Source of the DNA: Dactylonectria macrodidyma
Taxonomy: Eukaryota; Ascomycota; Sordariomycetes; Hypocreales; Nectriaceae
Assembly (NCBI GenBank): GCA_020744425.1
Contig: JAGMUV010000005.1
Coordinates: 434,001-498,000 of the forward strand
Direction: 5' to 3'
Length of the DNA stretch: 64,000 bases
In this document: positions 54,824 through 64,000 of the stretch, one piece after another
Layout: every line of letters begins with the position of its first letter
Position numbering within the stretch: the stretch's first letter is position 1
Notes under the pieces: model-generated
Database searches by the model: none
What the model saw: the letters and a program-made list of their open reading frames with translations, nothing else
Told to the model about the DNA's origin: nothing
Position numbers and translations under genes: made by a program

Positions 54824-55153
54824 TATTTCTTTCGCCACGGGGCAATTTGGTATGTGATGTTGCAGGAGAAATTGTTTAGCGCCAAAAATCGCATTTTATA
54901 ATGCCCAGCATTCGTCACTACTCTCTCCCTTGTCGCATGAAATGCCGGGATATGATGCCCCGGACTATTGACGATATCGCTTGGCAACGGCAACCCCTCT
55001 TCGTCGTCAACTTCAGCCAATCGGAGTAGCGCAATTGCAATTCCCGCTGGGTGGGGCTAGGCTTGATATGGGATTGTGATTTATGATGGTGAGATGATAG
55101 GAACGTATATGATAATCGTTTTGCTCGAGTCATGTCTGGACAGAAAGGGCCTG
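54824..55153. promoter_or_regulatory. Promoter region of the M20 amidohydrolase
   Basis: 330 bp between the M20 start and the regulator's stop codon, both minus strand. No gene seen. Confidence 0.45.
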
Positions 55154-57126
55154 TCATGATACTTGGATCGTCAGAGGCATTGCCTCGGAATATGAGCCAC
55201 GCAGAATCGTGCTAATTGTCTGCATTCCGACCTTTCCGGATTGCGACTCGACACCAGCGATTGTACGAAGAGCCGATTTGAAGCGGGGGGTCGTCAGTTT
55301 GCCCATAATCCAGTCGCGATGGATAGCGTCTCTTGTTTCGATGCCTCCAATAAATAGTGCCCATTGTAGTCCATCCCACGTAGAATGTGAATATGCGTGC
55401 GAAGTTGCTCGTTGCGCAGCCGCTAGCAAGCGTGCTAAGCACTGCTCAGCGGCAGTGTTCTGTGCTTGCCCAGACGACTCTCCTGTGTATCGATAATAGC
55501 AAAGCCGAATGGCATAGTATATTGCAACAGCTGCTGCTGCAAATGCCACCGATTCTGTCGTCGGTGGTGTGGCAGAAGTCACCACACCAAACACGGCGAA
55601 GTATTTCTCCAAATACGATTAGCCGAGGTGGCAACATAGAGCTGAAGACTTACCGTCTCTATCCAGCTGAACTTTGCCTCAATGTCCTGTAAGACGTCAT
55701 GGTTAGGTCCTGAATGGCCCATCTCCGTCACATCGAAGCGAAGCGAGAGCAACTCGATCGTCATGTCGACAACATGGGACATCTCCATATCCTTGATGCA
55801 CTGTATCTCTGGATACTCTGCACCCCAATTGAGCTGCAACATTGGCCTGGAGACTTCCCATATCGCCTTGAGTAGATTCGGCTTCTCTTGCACATACCGA
55901 GCCACGTCCCCAGCACAGCCAGAGAATGAGCAGTACACATCTTCTTTGTATAGCCACAGGACCAACCGGCAGAGAAAAGTGCGTATCGCCGCATTGGGTG
56001 CCACTTGGTTCCCGATCTTTGCGTTGCCTGAGACGCTAGCCAGAGACTCCAGATCTAACTTGTTTATGTAGTCAAGGGTTTTCTGGCTGAGCATTTGAAG
56101 TCTGTACTTGTCGACCATCTTGCGCCGAGTCATGTAGATGTAAATGTAGTAGAAACACGCCAGAATGTCAATGTGGTTTCCTCCATGGTGCACAACGGCA
56201 CTCTGGAACAAGGATGACCCACTGAGAAAGTGGCGATGGGCCAATACTTGGTTGTCCGTCTGTATGTCATATTGTGCGTCCAGGTCATGAAGCGAGATGG
56301 CCAGCGCGAAGTGCATCACCATGGTGTTGCACGAGGCCTGACGAAGAAGCAGTTTAGGCAAAGACCATTGTGGGTCTTTGGAGGTCTGGGTGATGGCAAA
56401 GACTGTTTCATAGTGTCTGATAGCAGCAATTTCACTCTTGCCGAGGACCAGCGAGTTCGGTAATGGGATGTGAGATGTCGATAGAGTGTAGGAGACTTGC
56501 GGAAGCCATGCATAGGCGTCCGTTTCGGCTTCATCAATACAGGACGAGTATCCATGTTGATATTGAGAAGCAGGACTGGTTGAGTTCGCAATTATGGCGA
56601 AAATGTCATCCAAGTCGACCGAGTCAGGGCGGACTGCTAAGTCCATATTGGGGGGTTCATCCAGCCATGTTTCTGTGACATCATCCAAGGATGCGGGAGA
56701 GTGAGCGCTTTCAGGGCATCCGAAACTCATGCTAGAGCCTGGAGAAACAGATTCCTTGGGTCTCAGTAACTTGAGCTGTGGCGAGGGCTTCTTGGATGCT
56801 GACGTCGGCTTTAGCCAATACGGTTGACAGGTTAGCCCCAGGCGCTGACATCTCCGACAGACTGGCAATTGTTCATCGCATTTCACGTGCTTGGTACGAC
56901 AAGTAAGGCAGCCTGGATAACTTGTTAGAGCTCTCTAGAATTCTCATATTTGGCTGTGGCGGTTGCTGGCACAGCTAAGCCCACTCATCACCCAAAGAAG
57001 ACAATGCTTACCGAACTTGGAGCGGCCAGGATTATTCCTCTTCCTCCCTGCCGCTCGACTCCCTGTTTCTTTGCTTTCTGTGGATATCATCGCTGGGTCT
57101 GTATTTGCATCTGCCGTGCCAGACAT
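55154..57126 (-). CDS. Zn2Cys6 transcription factor
   Basis: Three exons: 57126-57012, 56912-55654, 55606-55154; 608 residues. The first exon encodes a basic leader (GRKRNNPGRSKFG) and the 99-nt intron falls exactly at the zinc cluster, which reads GCLTCRTKHVKCDEQLPVC then RRCQRLGLTC, with all six cysteines. The rest is a fungal-specific transcription-factor region: helical segments such as ETVFAITQTSK and FLCRLVLWLYKEDVYC, and an Ala-rich end. It is nuclear and should bind CGG triplets. It sits between the M20 gene and an ACS permease with a divergent promoter, so it is the obvious candidate regulator of the local cluster. Confidence 0.9.
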
Positions 57127-57685
57127 GACGAGCCAGACAAGACGCGCGTCTAGAATTGACGACGTGAGGGGAGAATGTGTTGTATCAAGAATTCCACGCC
57201 ACCCTACAAGCCGAGAGAGTGGAGTTGACGAATAAAAACTGGGTCTTTCGTCGTCAATTGTGATCAATGGCAGGCCAGCATGATGAGGAGAGGATGCGGG
57301 GATCCGTAGTCCGAGGCCGGACGGACCAGGATTTATATCGGCAACAGGACGGTGATAAGATTCTTGACCGAATTTGGCTAGCTGAACCGACAAGCTCGTA
57401 GGAGAGTCTAGATAACCCCGCGGAACTGGGGTTGAAGATTGCCTCGGAATGGATCCGCGCATGGACTAGACTAGCATGTAGATATCCGCGGCTTGATAGG
57501 ATTGAGAATCGTTATCCTCATTCCTATATATGGTAAATTGGCTGCCTTGATTGATGTGGTGGGCATATATATCAACAGGAACCCCGGATACTAACACCTA
57601 GGGATAACTCTCTACTCATTTCTTCATCGATTAGCCAGCATCACACCAGACACTTGTACACCCGACGATCCGTACGCTCGACGAT
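57127..57685. promoter_or_regulatory. Divergent promoter with CGG/CCG inverted triplets
   Basis: 559 bp between the regulator (minus) and the second ACS permease (plus). CGG-N7-CCG lies at 57445-57457 and CGG-N4-CCG at 57297-57306. Zn2Cys6 factors bind such inverted triplets, so both genes could be controlled from here, including autoregulation. Two matches to a short motif are only suggestive. Confidence 0.35.
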
Positions 57686-59489
57686 ATGGGATTCGACATG
57701 TTGCCGGAAACAAAAGACGAGGAAAAGGCACCGGCCTCACTCCGACCCACCAAGAGTGTAGACATGGTCGAAGGCGAAAGTGCCTTGGTGGAGGAAGCAG
57801 CTGTGCTCAAGAGAATCGATCTATTGTATGCATTCCATATCCTACTCCTTACCTTCCATCGACTGACCTAGGTAGCGTCTTGCCCCTTCTCTTTGTCACG
57901 TACATCCTCCAGTTTCTCGACAAAACGAGTCTCGGAAACACGGCCATTCTCGGAGTCATTCAAGATACAGTACGCAAATTCTCCAACGTCGCAAATCTTA
58001 TTAACTGTCTTGAAGAAACTTGTGGGACAAGAATTTTCATGGCTCAACAGTGCCTTCTACTTTGGCTACCTCGCCGCTAGCTACCCCGTGTCGATCATCT
58101 TGGTCAAATTTCCCTTGGGCAAGACAATGTCAATTTCAATGTAAGGAATATTAGATGTTAATTTCGGGAATGGTCGACCTAACAAAATCAGTATCCTCTG
58201 GGCCATCGTTCTTGCCTGTCATGGCGCCACCAACAACTTTGTCGGCCTCTGCATCGTGAGAGTTCTTCTTGGTGTATTCGAAAGCACCATCAGCCCTGGC
58301 TTCTCTCTCATTACCGGGTTGTGGTACAAACCTTCGGAACATGCTGCACGTCATGGAGTTTGGTTTCTTGGCAACTCTGTTGGAGGGTTCTGCGGAGCTC
58401 TGATAGCATATGGTTGTTCGTTCATCACTAGCGGACCACTTGAAGCCTGGAGGGTATGTTTCTGTGACGGATTAAACCTGCATGAAGCTGACCTGTTTAG
58501 TGGCTGTTCGTCATGCTCGGCATCATCACCGCATTGTGGGGTATCGTCATGTTGTTTGCCCTGCCAGACACTCCAAAGACTGCTCGCTTTTTGAAGCCAG
58601 AGCAACGCATCATTGCGAACCAGCGACCACAAGAAAACCAGAGGACATTCAAGACAAACAAGTGGTCTCATACCCAATTTATGGAGGCTCTTAAAGATCC
58701 CAAGACGTGGTTTCTCTTCGTGATCATGACTATCTCATGCTTGACCAATGGTGTCATCTCAAATGTGAGTAGATCAATATCCCTCATATCCCTTTCTCAT
58801 ACTGACTTTTCAGTTTACCTCCCTCATCGTTGCGGGTCTAGGCTACGATGTTCGAACGACTCTGCTGCTTGGCCTCCCAACTGGCGTTTTCCAATTCGTC
58901 GTCATCTTCATCTCGACTTTTCTCGCCGACAAGTTCCGCAGATCCAGATGCAACATCATCATCGGTGGCTATCTCATCGCGCTTCTTGGAGTTTTACTCA
59001 TCCGCCAACTCCCCACCACTATGAAGGCAGGTCGCTACGTCGGCGTCCTACTCCTCGTCGCCTCTACGAACATCTTTCCCCTGATGCTGAGCTTGATTGC
59101 TTCCAACACAGCCGGGTTCACCAAGAAAGCCACAGTCAATGCCGTTTTCTTCATTGGATACTGTGCTGGTAATATTGGAGGCCCCCAGCTCTTCATTGCC
59201 AAGGAGGCGCCAACATACCAGGTAGATTGAGTTCTCCCATGACCAGTGCTTTGCTGACAAGTCTCAGACCGCTTTTACTGCCCTTCTCGTAATCTACTGC
59301 CTGGTAATCATCTTTGTTGCTCTCTTCCGGGTCTATCTGAACTGGGAGAACAAGCGACGCGACAAGGACCAGGGTGTGTTTATTGATCCCGAGCCGCGCA
59401 ATAATTCTCCTACTGTGATCCATGATAACAATACCGAGGAGGTGGATGAAACTGACTGGGAGAATAAGCGGTTCCGCTATTATCTTTAG
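57686..59489 (+). CDS. ACS-family MFS permease, second copy
   Basis: Seven exons: 57686-57825, 57876-57969, 58016-58140, 58192-58453, 58501-58764, 58814-59221, 59268-59489; 504 residues. Every junction restores family sequence, for example QDT to KLVGQEFSWLNSAFYFGYLAASYP and EAWR to WLFVMLG. Landmarks: LPLLFVTYILQFLDKTSLGNTAILG (helix 1), RVLLGVFESTISPGFSLITGLWY, and FALPDTPKTARFL. It should import an anionic organic nitrogen compound or vitamin. It differs strongly from the ACS gene at 51524-53163 in sequence and intron positions, so it is not a recent local duplicate. It is divergent from the zinc-cluster regulator. Confidence 0.9.
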
Positions 59490-59782
59490 GGAGTTTTAGC
59501 ATGACGTTGGGAAGCTGTTCGGGCAGCGGTATCGCCAATAAGCCAGGGTTTAGTCCAGCTGTCCCCTGCTTCGTGGGCGCCTCTCTTGCCAAATGTGAGG
59601 AAATTTTCAAGAAAAGAAACCTGTTTTATTGATGCAATATTTATTATATGATGGAGAAGCTGTCAAAACGGTGCTGTCGTAGTGTTCCGAACTGTGTACA
59701 TGCGCAGTCATGCCTGCTATCGCTGATGACTCGTCTGGGTAACTTTCCCCATTGCCTTCTTCTCCGGTTCGAGGCATCATGA

Positions 59783-61539
59783 TCAAACACGATTCTCAAC
59801 ATGCCTAGAGTGTACCGACTCCTGATCTTTGGCATCATCTGCGAGCAGTTCCCTGACGACTGGGTTCAAGTCATCCGCAGTTGGGTAGGCAATCTTGTGC
59901 ACAGTGTACCATGGACGATCAAACAGCTTGTCCATGCTCTCGAGAGAACGACCGGAAGTCTCGGGCAGGGCGAAGTAGACATAGACGAGAGATATGGAAC
60001 AGATGCTGAGGAAGAAGATGAAGGCCCCATATCGATCAGTTGCCGCCAACAGCGACGGCATGGCGCGAGAGCAGCCAAAATACATGGCCCAGTGGACGGC
60101 CATGAGGATGGACACGTTGATGGAGCGGATTCGAATAGGGAAGACCTCGGCAGTGACAAGATAGGGGATAGAGAACCAGCCTATGGACCAGGCGACGGCA
60201 TGGATATAAATGGCAGCAATGGCCGTGCGGCTAGCAGCCATGGCAGAAGGCGTCGACTCGATACGCTCGACAGACCAGCCGTTGGTGGCGCCTAGATAGC
60301 CGCCCACATAGGCGAGAGTCACGATCTGCATTACGATGCCCGTCATGAGAGAGCGACGACGGCCGATGAAGTCGATGACGAAGATGGAGAACAGCAGAAC
60401 AGAGACGAACTTGAGGATGGCGTAGCAGCCCGTGGCGAGGAACCGCGACTCGGTGCCTTGAATGCCTAGGTATCCAAAGATGGTCGGGCTATATTGCGTA
60501 ATTGCATTCGCACCTGACCACTGGCCGAAGACGTGGCACGCAAACATGAGGCTAAAACGACGCCGGTTTGATATGTCGGTGAAGGTCTCCTTGACGAGGT
60601 CGAAAGTGTTGGCGCCAGCCACGATCTCCACCTCATGGTTCAGCTGGGCTTCGATGCCCTGGAACTCGGCCTGGACGTATGGATGGTCCTCTGCAAGGTT
60701 ACGGAACCGACAGAGCGTCGCAAGAGCCTCGGTCCGCTTGTTCTTCATCAGGAGGAAGCGAGGAGTTTCGGGCGTGAAGAAGCTGCCGATGCCCCAGATG
60801 ATGGCCGGGGCAGCTTGCAAGGCGGTGGGGAGCTGCCATTGTAGATTTGTGCCCGCGTGATATTTGGTGATACCGTAATTGAAGAAGAAGCCAAAGACGA
60901 CGCCGAGTTGCTGACAACAGGTGTACTGGAGAGTCAAGAGGCCACGGATGGATTGAGGGGCGATCTGAATCATGTATCAGTTGCTGTTTTGCAAACTCAA
61001 TAGCAGCGTCTCTCTGCGAGCATTACTTACCTCTGCAATGTAGATGGACGGTAGCACAGTCGTCGCTCCGATACCCATGCCGGAAATGATGCGGGTCACG
61101 TAAAGAGCCGCGAGACTACCGTTGCAAAAGGCCTGTCCAAAAACACCGGCGATGTAAACCATGGTGAAGAGCTGGAACGTCAAGGTGCGCCCGAGCCGAT
61201 GAGTGAGCCATACACAAGCCAGGCACCCAAAGACAGCGCCGGCCGTGGCTATGGCGACGATCCAGCCCTTTGTGTTGGCGTACTCGTGCTCAGTCTGGTC
61301 CGCGATGCCGAACCGCTCCTTGAAGGTGTCCATGATGACGAGAGAGGCAATGTTTCCTGCACGCGAGATTAGCTGACGTTGCCGTCGTGTGGTCGGGATA
61401 GCTCACCCTCGTCGAAACCCTTGGCGACGCCAGAGAAGCTCCAGATGCAGGTGCAGACCAGGAGATACCAGTTAAATATTTCTGGTGGGCTGTCCTTGAT
61501 GGCCTTTTTAGTGGCCTTGACGAGGTTCGGTTTTGTCAT
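59783..61539 (-). CDS. MFS sugar-porter family transporter (quinate/hexose type)
   Basis: Three exons: 61539-61407, 61356-61031, 60964-59783; 546 residues. The ATG at 61539 gives MTKPNLVKATKKAIKDSPPEIFNWYLL, as in fungal quinate/sugar permeases. Splicing joins GVAKGFDEG to NIASLVIMDTFKERF and YIAE to IAPQSIRGLL. Motifs: HRLGRTLTFQ (motif A variant), TRIISGMGIGATTVLPSIYIAE, PETPRFLLMKNK, FGQWSGANAITQYSPTIFGYLG, and LPETSGRSLESMDKLFDRPWY. The PETKG end motif is PETSG. It should import a sugar or cyclic acid such as quinate. It is divergent from the SMP-30 gene. Confidence 0.9.
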
Positions 61540-62179
61540 GATGAGTGGCGAAGACTTGAGAAAGAAGTTGACTTTGTGTGGAGGGAGTTGTGAAGTTGTG
61601 AATGGATTGAGGAGACCTGTGCTGCCCTGCTCACACTTAGAGAAGCAGGAAAGTATGCGCAACGGAATCAACTTATCTTCTTTGGAACGCTGCTGAACGT
61701 CTCCTGTCAAAAAGATGTCGGACGAGGTCCGAAGAGCCCTCGGCCATGGATAATGCCCGCCTGTTTGACCTGACTCATGTTTTAGCCCCAACTCAAACCC
61801 CAGACTGCATAGACTACCCCAGACTCCGAACCCCAGACCCAGGTCCCCAGAGCGCTCATAAGACTGCCCCAGCCTGCTGACCGTTCATAATCTCGAGGGT
61901 AGGCTGTCAAAGGCCAATCCAACCGTCATCGGACTTGCTCCGGGCTCCGCTTCCGGCCCCACTCCGTCTTCAACCCGAGCGAGTGTCCGAAGCAGTGAAG
62001 GCCATCACTCTCGATGACATCGGCACCCGATATACCTACACATTTCGATATTATATCAGGCCTCATCAGAAGCTGCGTAGCTCGAATAACGAATTACCAG
62101 CCAGAACCCCCTTCAAGCCTATCACCTAGTCGTTGACCATCCATTGCCACTCACAATCAAAGCGAGTGCAGCTGACAAA
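61540..62179. promoter_or_regulatory. Divergent promoter, sugar transporter / SMP-30 gene
   Basis: 640 bp between divergent starts. Around 61790-61860 it holds a degenerate series of CCAGAC / CCCCAGAC units, a small C/A-rich repeat. No gene seen. Confidence 0.45.
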
Positions 62180-63172
62180 ATGAACTTCTACCCCGCGCCT
62201 CCTGTGATCCAAGCAGAGCTGTACGTCCGCATTCCCGATGACAAGCGATGCATCGGACAAGAGTCCGAATGGAGAGGCGGGTTTGCACGAGCCTTCCAGC
62301 ACATCTTTCTCGAGGGCCCAGTCGCCGATGATGAAGGAAACCTTTACATCGTCGACATCCCCTACGGCCGGATACTAAAGATTGACACTGACAAGAATGT
62401 CACTGAGTGTTGCAGGTGGGACGGCGAACCCAATGGTCTGGTTGGCACAAAAGATGGCTATTTGTTGATCGCGGATTATAAACAGGTGAGTGAATCAACA
62501 TGTTGCAGTTGAGATTTCGTTAACACCCATCAACAGGGCATTCTTTCCTTTAACCCACGGTCTGGGGACCAAGTCAAGCCTAAGCTAGCTAGGAAGAACC
62601 TCGAGAGATTCAAGGGTCCCAACGACTTAATCATAGACTCACGTCAGAACCTCTACTTCACGGACCAAGGCCAGACAGGCATGACGGACCCCACAGGTCG
62701 CGTCTACCGGCTCTCCCCCGACGGCAAGCTCGACACGCTCCTAGACAACGGGCCATCGCCCAACGGCCTCGTGCTCTCTCTCGACGAGCGCTTCCTCTTC
62801 GTCGCCATGACACGCGCAAATCAAGTGTGGCGCTTACCTCTGCGCCCGGACGGCACTACGTCCAAGGTGGGCGTCTTTTTCCAGTCGTTTGGAACGGCTG
62901 GTCCAGACGGACTGGCGCTGGACGAGGAGGGCAACCTGTTCATATGCCATCCAAGCCTCGGGTCTGTGTTTGTCGTGGATTCCCAGGGACTGCCTAAGGC
63001 ACGTATCGTCAGCGGCACGGTTGGAGTCAACTTGACAAATTGCTGTTTTGGAGGACCGGACCATAAGACGCTGTACATTACTGACAGTCTTGAGGGCAAT
63101 GTTCAGAAGGTAGAGTGGCATTGCCGCGGGGCAGTACCGGCTCCTCGAATTAGCCCGAACAAGACTGAATGA
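62180..63172 (+). CDS. SMP-30/gluconolactonase-family lactonase
   Basis: Two exons: 62180-62485 and 62537-63172, 313 residues. The ATG at 62180 gives MNFYPAPPVIQAELYVRIPDD; a TTG further upstream is rejected. Six-bladed propeller with LEGPVADDEGNLYIVDIPYGRI (metal-site Glu), GEPNGLVGTKDGYLLIADY, FKGPNDLIIDSRQNLYFTDQG (N and D metal ligands), SPNGLVLSLDERFLFVA, and GPDGLALDEEGNLFICH. Enzymes of this fold hydrolyse sugar or other lactones with a divalent cation. No signal peptide, so it is probably cytosolic. The divergent pairing with a sugar/quinate-type transporter suggests that the imported compound or its oxidation product is a lactone. Confidence 0.9.
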
Positions 63173-63403
63173 GCCACTGCGTATATATCATACAAGTTCC
63201 AAGTGATTTCTCATCCTTCATCGTCTCCAAGATACGCTTAGAAGCTTCCCTTGTGCATACTTCGGCCCATGTCCTGCTTGTGCTGCTTCGTCGGACCATG
63301 TCCGCCCCACACCTCCAGCGCCTCAGGCCCATGCAATTGTTGAGGGAAGCAAGATTTGGGGTGCATGAACCGTTGCCGCGATAATTCCAACTATTCATAC
63401 CAT

Positions 63404-64000
63404 CTACGGGGTAAATGTGTGCTGCTCCATCTCGATGGATCCGTTCTTAGATGCCTTCTTTGGCGCAGTGAAGCCAGGAGGCTTGACGCTGAGAAAGGGG
63501 AAGTACCAAAGGGGATGGACAACGGTGAGCAGAAGTACGGCGAGAAGGATCATGGCGCCATCAAAGACCATGAATGTTGCTTCATCCCGCATGATACTGC
63601 TGCCCCATCCTGAAGCCATTTCCGGGATACTATCGTCATGAGTTAGACGAACATACTATATCAGTCGGGTTGTCAACTTACCGGTAGATGCAACGGACAA
63701 TGATGGCGATGTAGGCCGCAGTGAGAGAGTAGATGAATTGCTTAACTCGCTTATCGGACTCAGAAGTTCTATGAGACGTAGAAGGAGGATTGGTCGAGCG
63801 AGTTGAGATCACGCCGTCCTCGCCAGAGTCGACGGTGTACGCGCCCGATTTGCGCGCACGGCGGTATCGGTGGATATAAACCAGCATCAGACCGCCGCAG
63901 ACAATCATATTGACCACCTGGAACGAGACACCAGCGATCAGCAGGTTATTTCCCAAGTCTGCTTTCTTCGGGTCCGGATCATCGCCTGTGCTCGCCGATG
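63404..64000 (-). CDS. RTA1-like membrane protein, cut by the right edge
   Basis: The visible exons are (edge)-63682 and 63629-63404; the 5' part lies beyond the window. Splicing (donor GTAAGT, branch CTAAC, acceptor GATAG) joins VRCIYR to IPEMASGWGSS. The visible protein has DLGNNLLIAGVSFQVVNMIVCGGLMLVYIHRYRRA, a charged loop, FIYSLTAAYIAIIVRCIYR and FMVFDGAMILLAVLLLTVVHPLWYFPF, matching helices 5-7 of RTA1/Rsb1-type proteins. It probably moves lipids or confers resistance to membrane-active compounds. It is more like the Rsb1 branch than the RTA1 gene at 34983-35950. Confidence 0.85.

Overview
This window is nuclear DNA from a filamentous ascomycete (Pezizomycotina, most likely a plant-associated or saprotrophic Sordariomycete). 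The evidence is short introns (about 47-99 nt) with GTRAGT-like donors and CTAAC/CTGAC branch points, fungal-only families (Zn2Cys6 regulator, 2EXR, RTA1, swollenin, DHA1 and ACS transporters), an intact LINE, and AT-rich intergenic DNA. Most genes here contain introns. I built exon models by eye from splice signals, reading-frame continuity and family sequence. Every model given with full exon coordinates sums to a multiple of three.

Layout. 1-2.1 kb: Gfo/Idh/MocA oxidoreductase. 2.3-7.9 kb: a complete LINE with two ORFs and a 13-bp target-site duplication. 8.3-13.4 kb: F-box-like protein, quinone oxidoreductase, DHA1 drug transporter. 13.6-19.3 kb: plant-cell-wall genes (secreted GH43, intracellular YicI-type alpha-xylosidase). 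20-26.1 kb: a small TA-flanked inverted-repeat element (MITE), a frameshifted sugar transporter whose body and C-terminus lie 4 kb apart, and between them an 18-exon gene made largely of 21-nt exons plus a 2EXR gene. 27.1-32.6 kb: hexose-type transporter and swollenin. 35-45.7 kb: RTA1 protein, MDR oxidoreductase, FAD monooxygenase, P450, APC permease. 45.9-46.3 kb: a small cysteine-rich secreted protein. 48.4-64 kb: a catabolic-looking cluster: RidA, NtaA-type FMN monooxygenase, two ACS permeases, M20 amidohydrolase, Zn2Cys6 regulator, quinate/sugar-type transporter, SMP-30 lactonase, and an RTA1 gene cut by the right edge.

Main result. The minus-strand gene at 21852-23638 contains eight consecutive exons that can each be read as exactly 21 nt, all phase 0, so each encodes one seven-residue coiled-coil heptad with the same register. 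Hydrophobic residues fall at position 6 of nearly every exon. Skipping or adding any of these exons would change coiled-coil length by whole heptads without breaking frame or register. I do not recognise this family, and no single ORF of useful length covers it, so ordinary ORF-based annotation would miss it.

How the genes may work together. The GH43, alpha-xylosidase, swollenin and sugar transporters fit hemicellulose/xyloglucan use; GGCTAR (XlnR-type) motifs lie upstream of the alpha-xylosidase, several inside the MITE. The 48-59 kb cluster combines import (ACS permeases), amide hydrolysis (M20), flavin-dependent oxidative cleavage (NtaA type), imine clean-up (RidA) and a local regulator, which suggests degradation of an N-acylated or heterocyclic nitrogen compound. 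That pathway is inference only.
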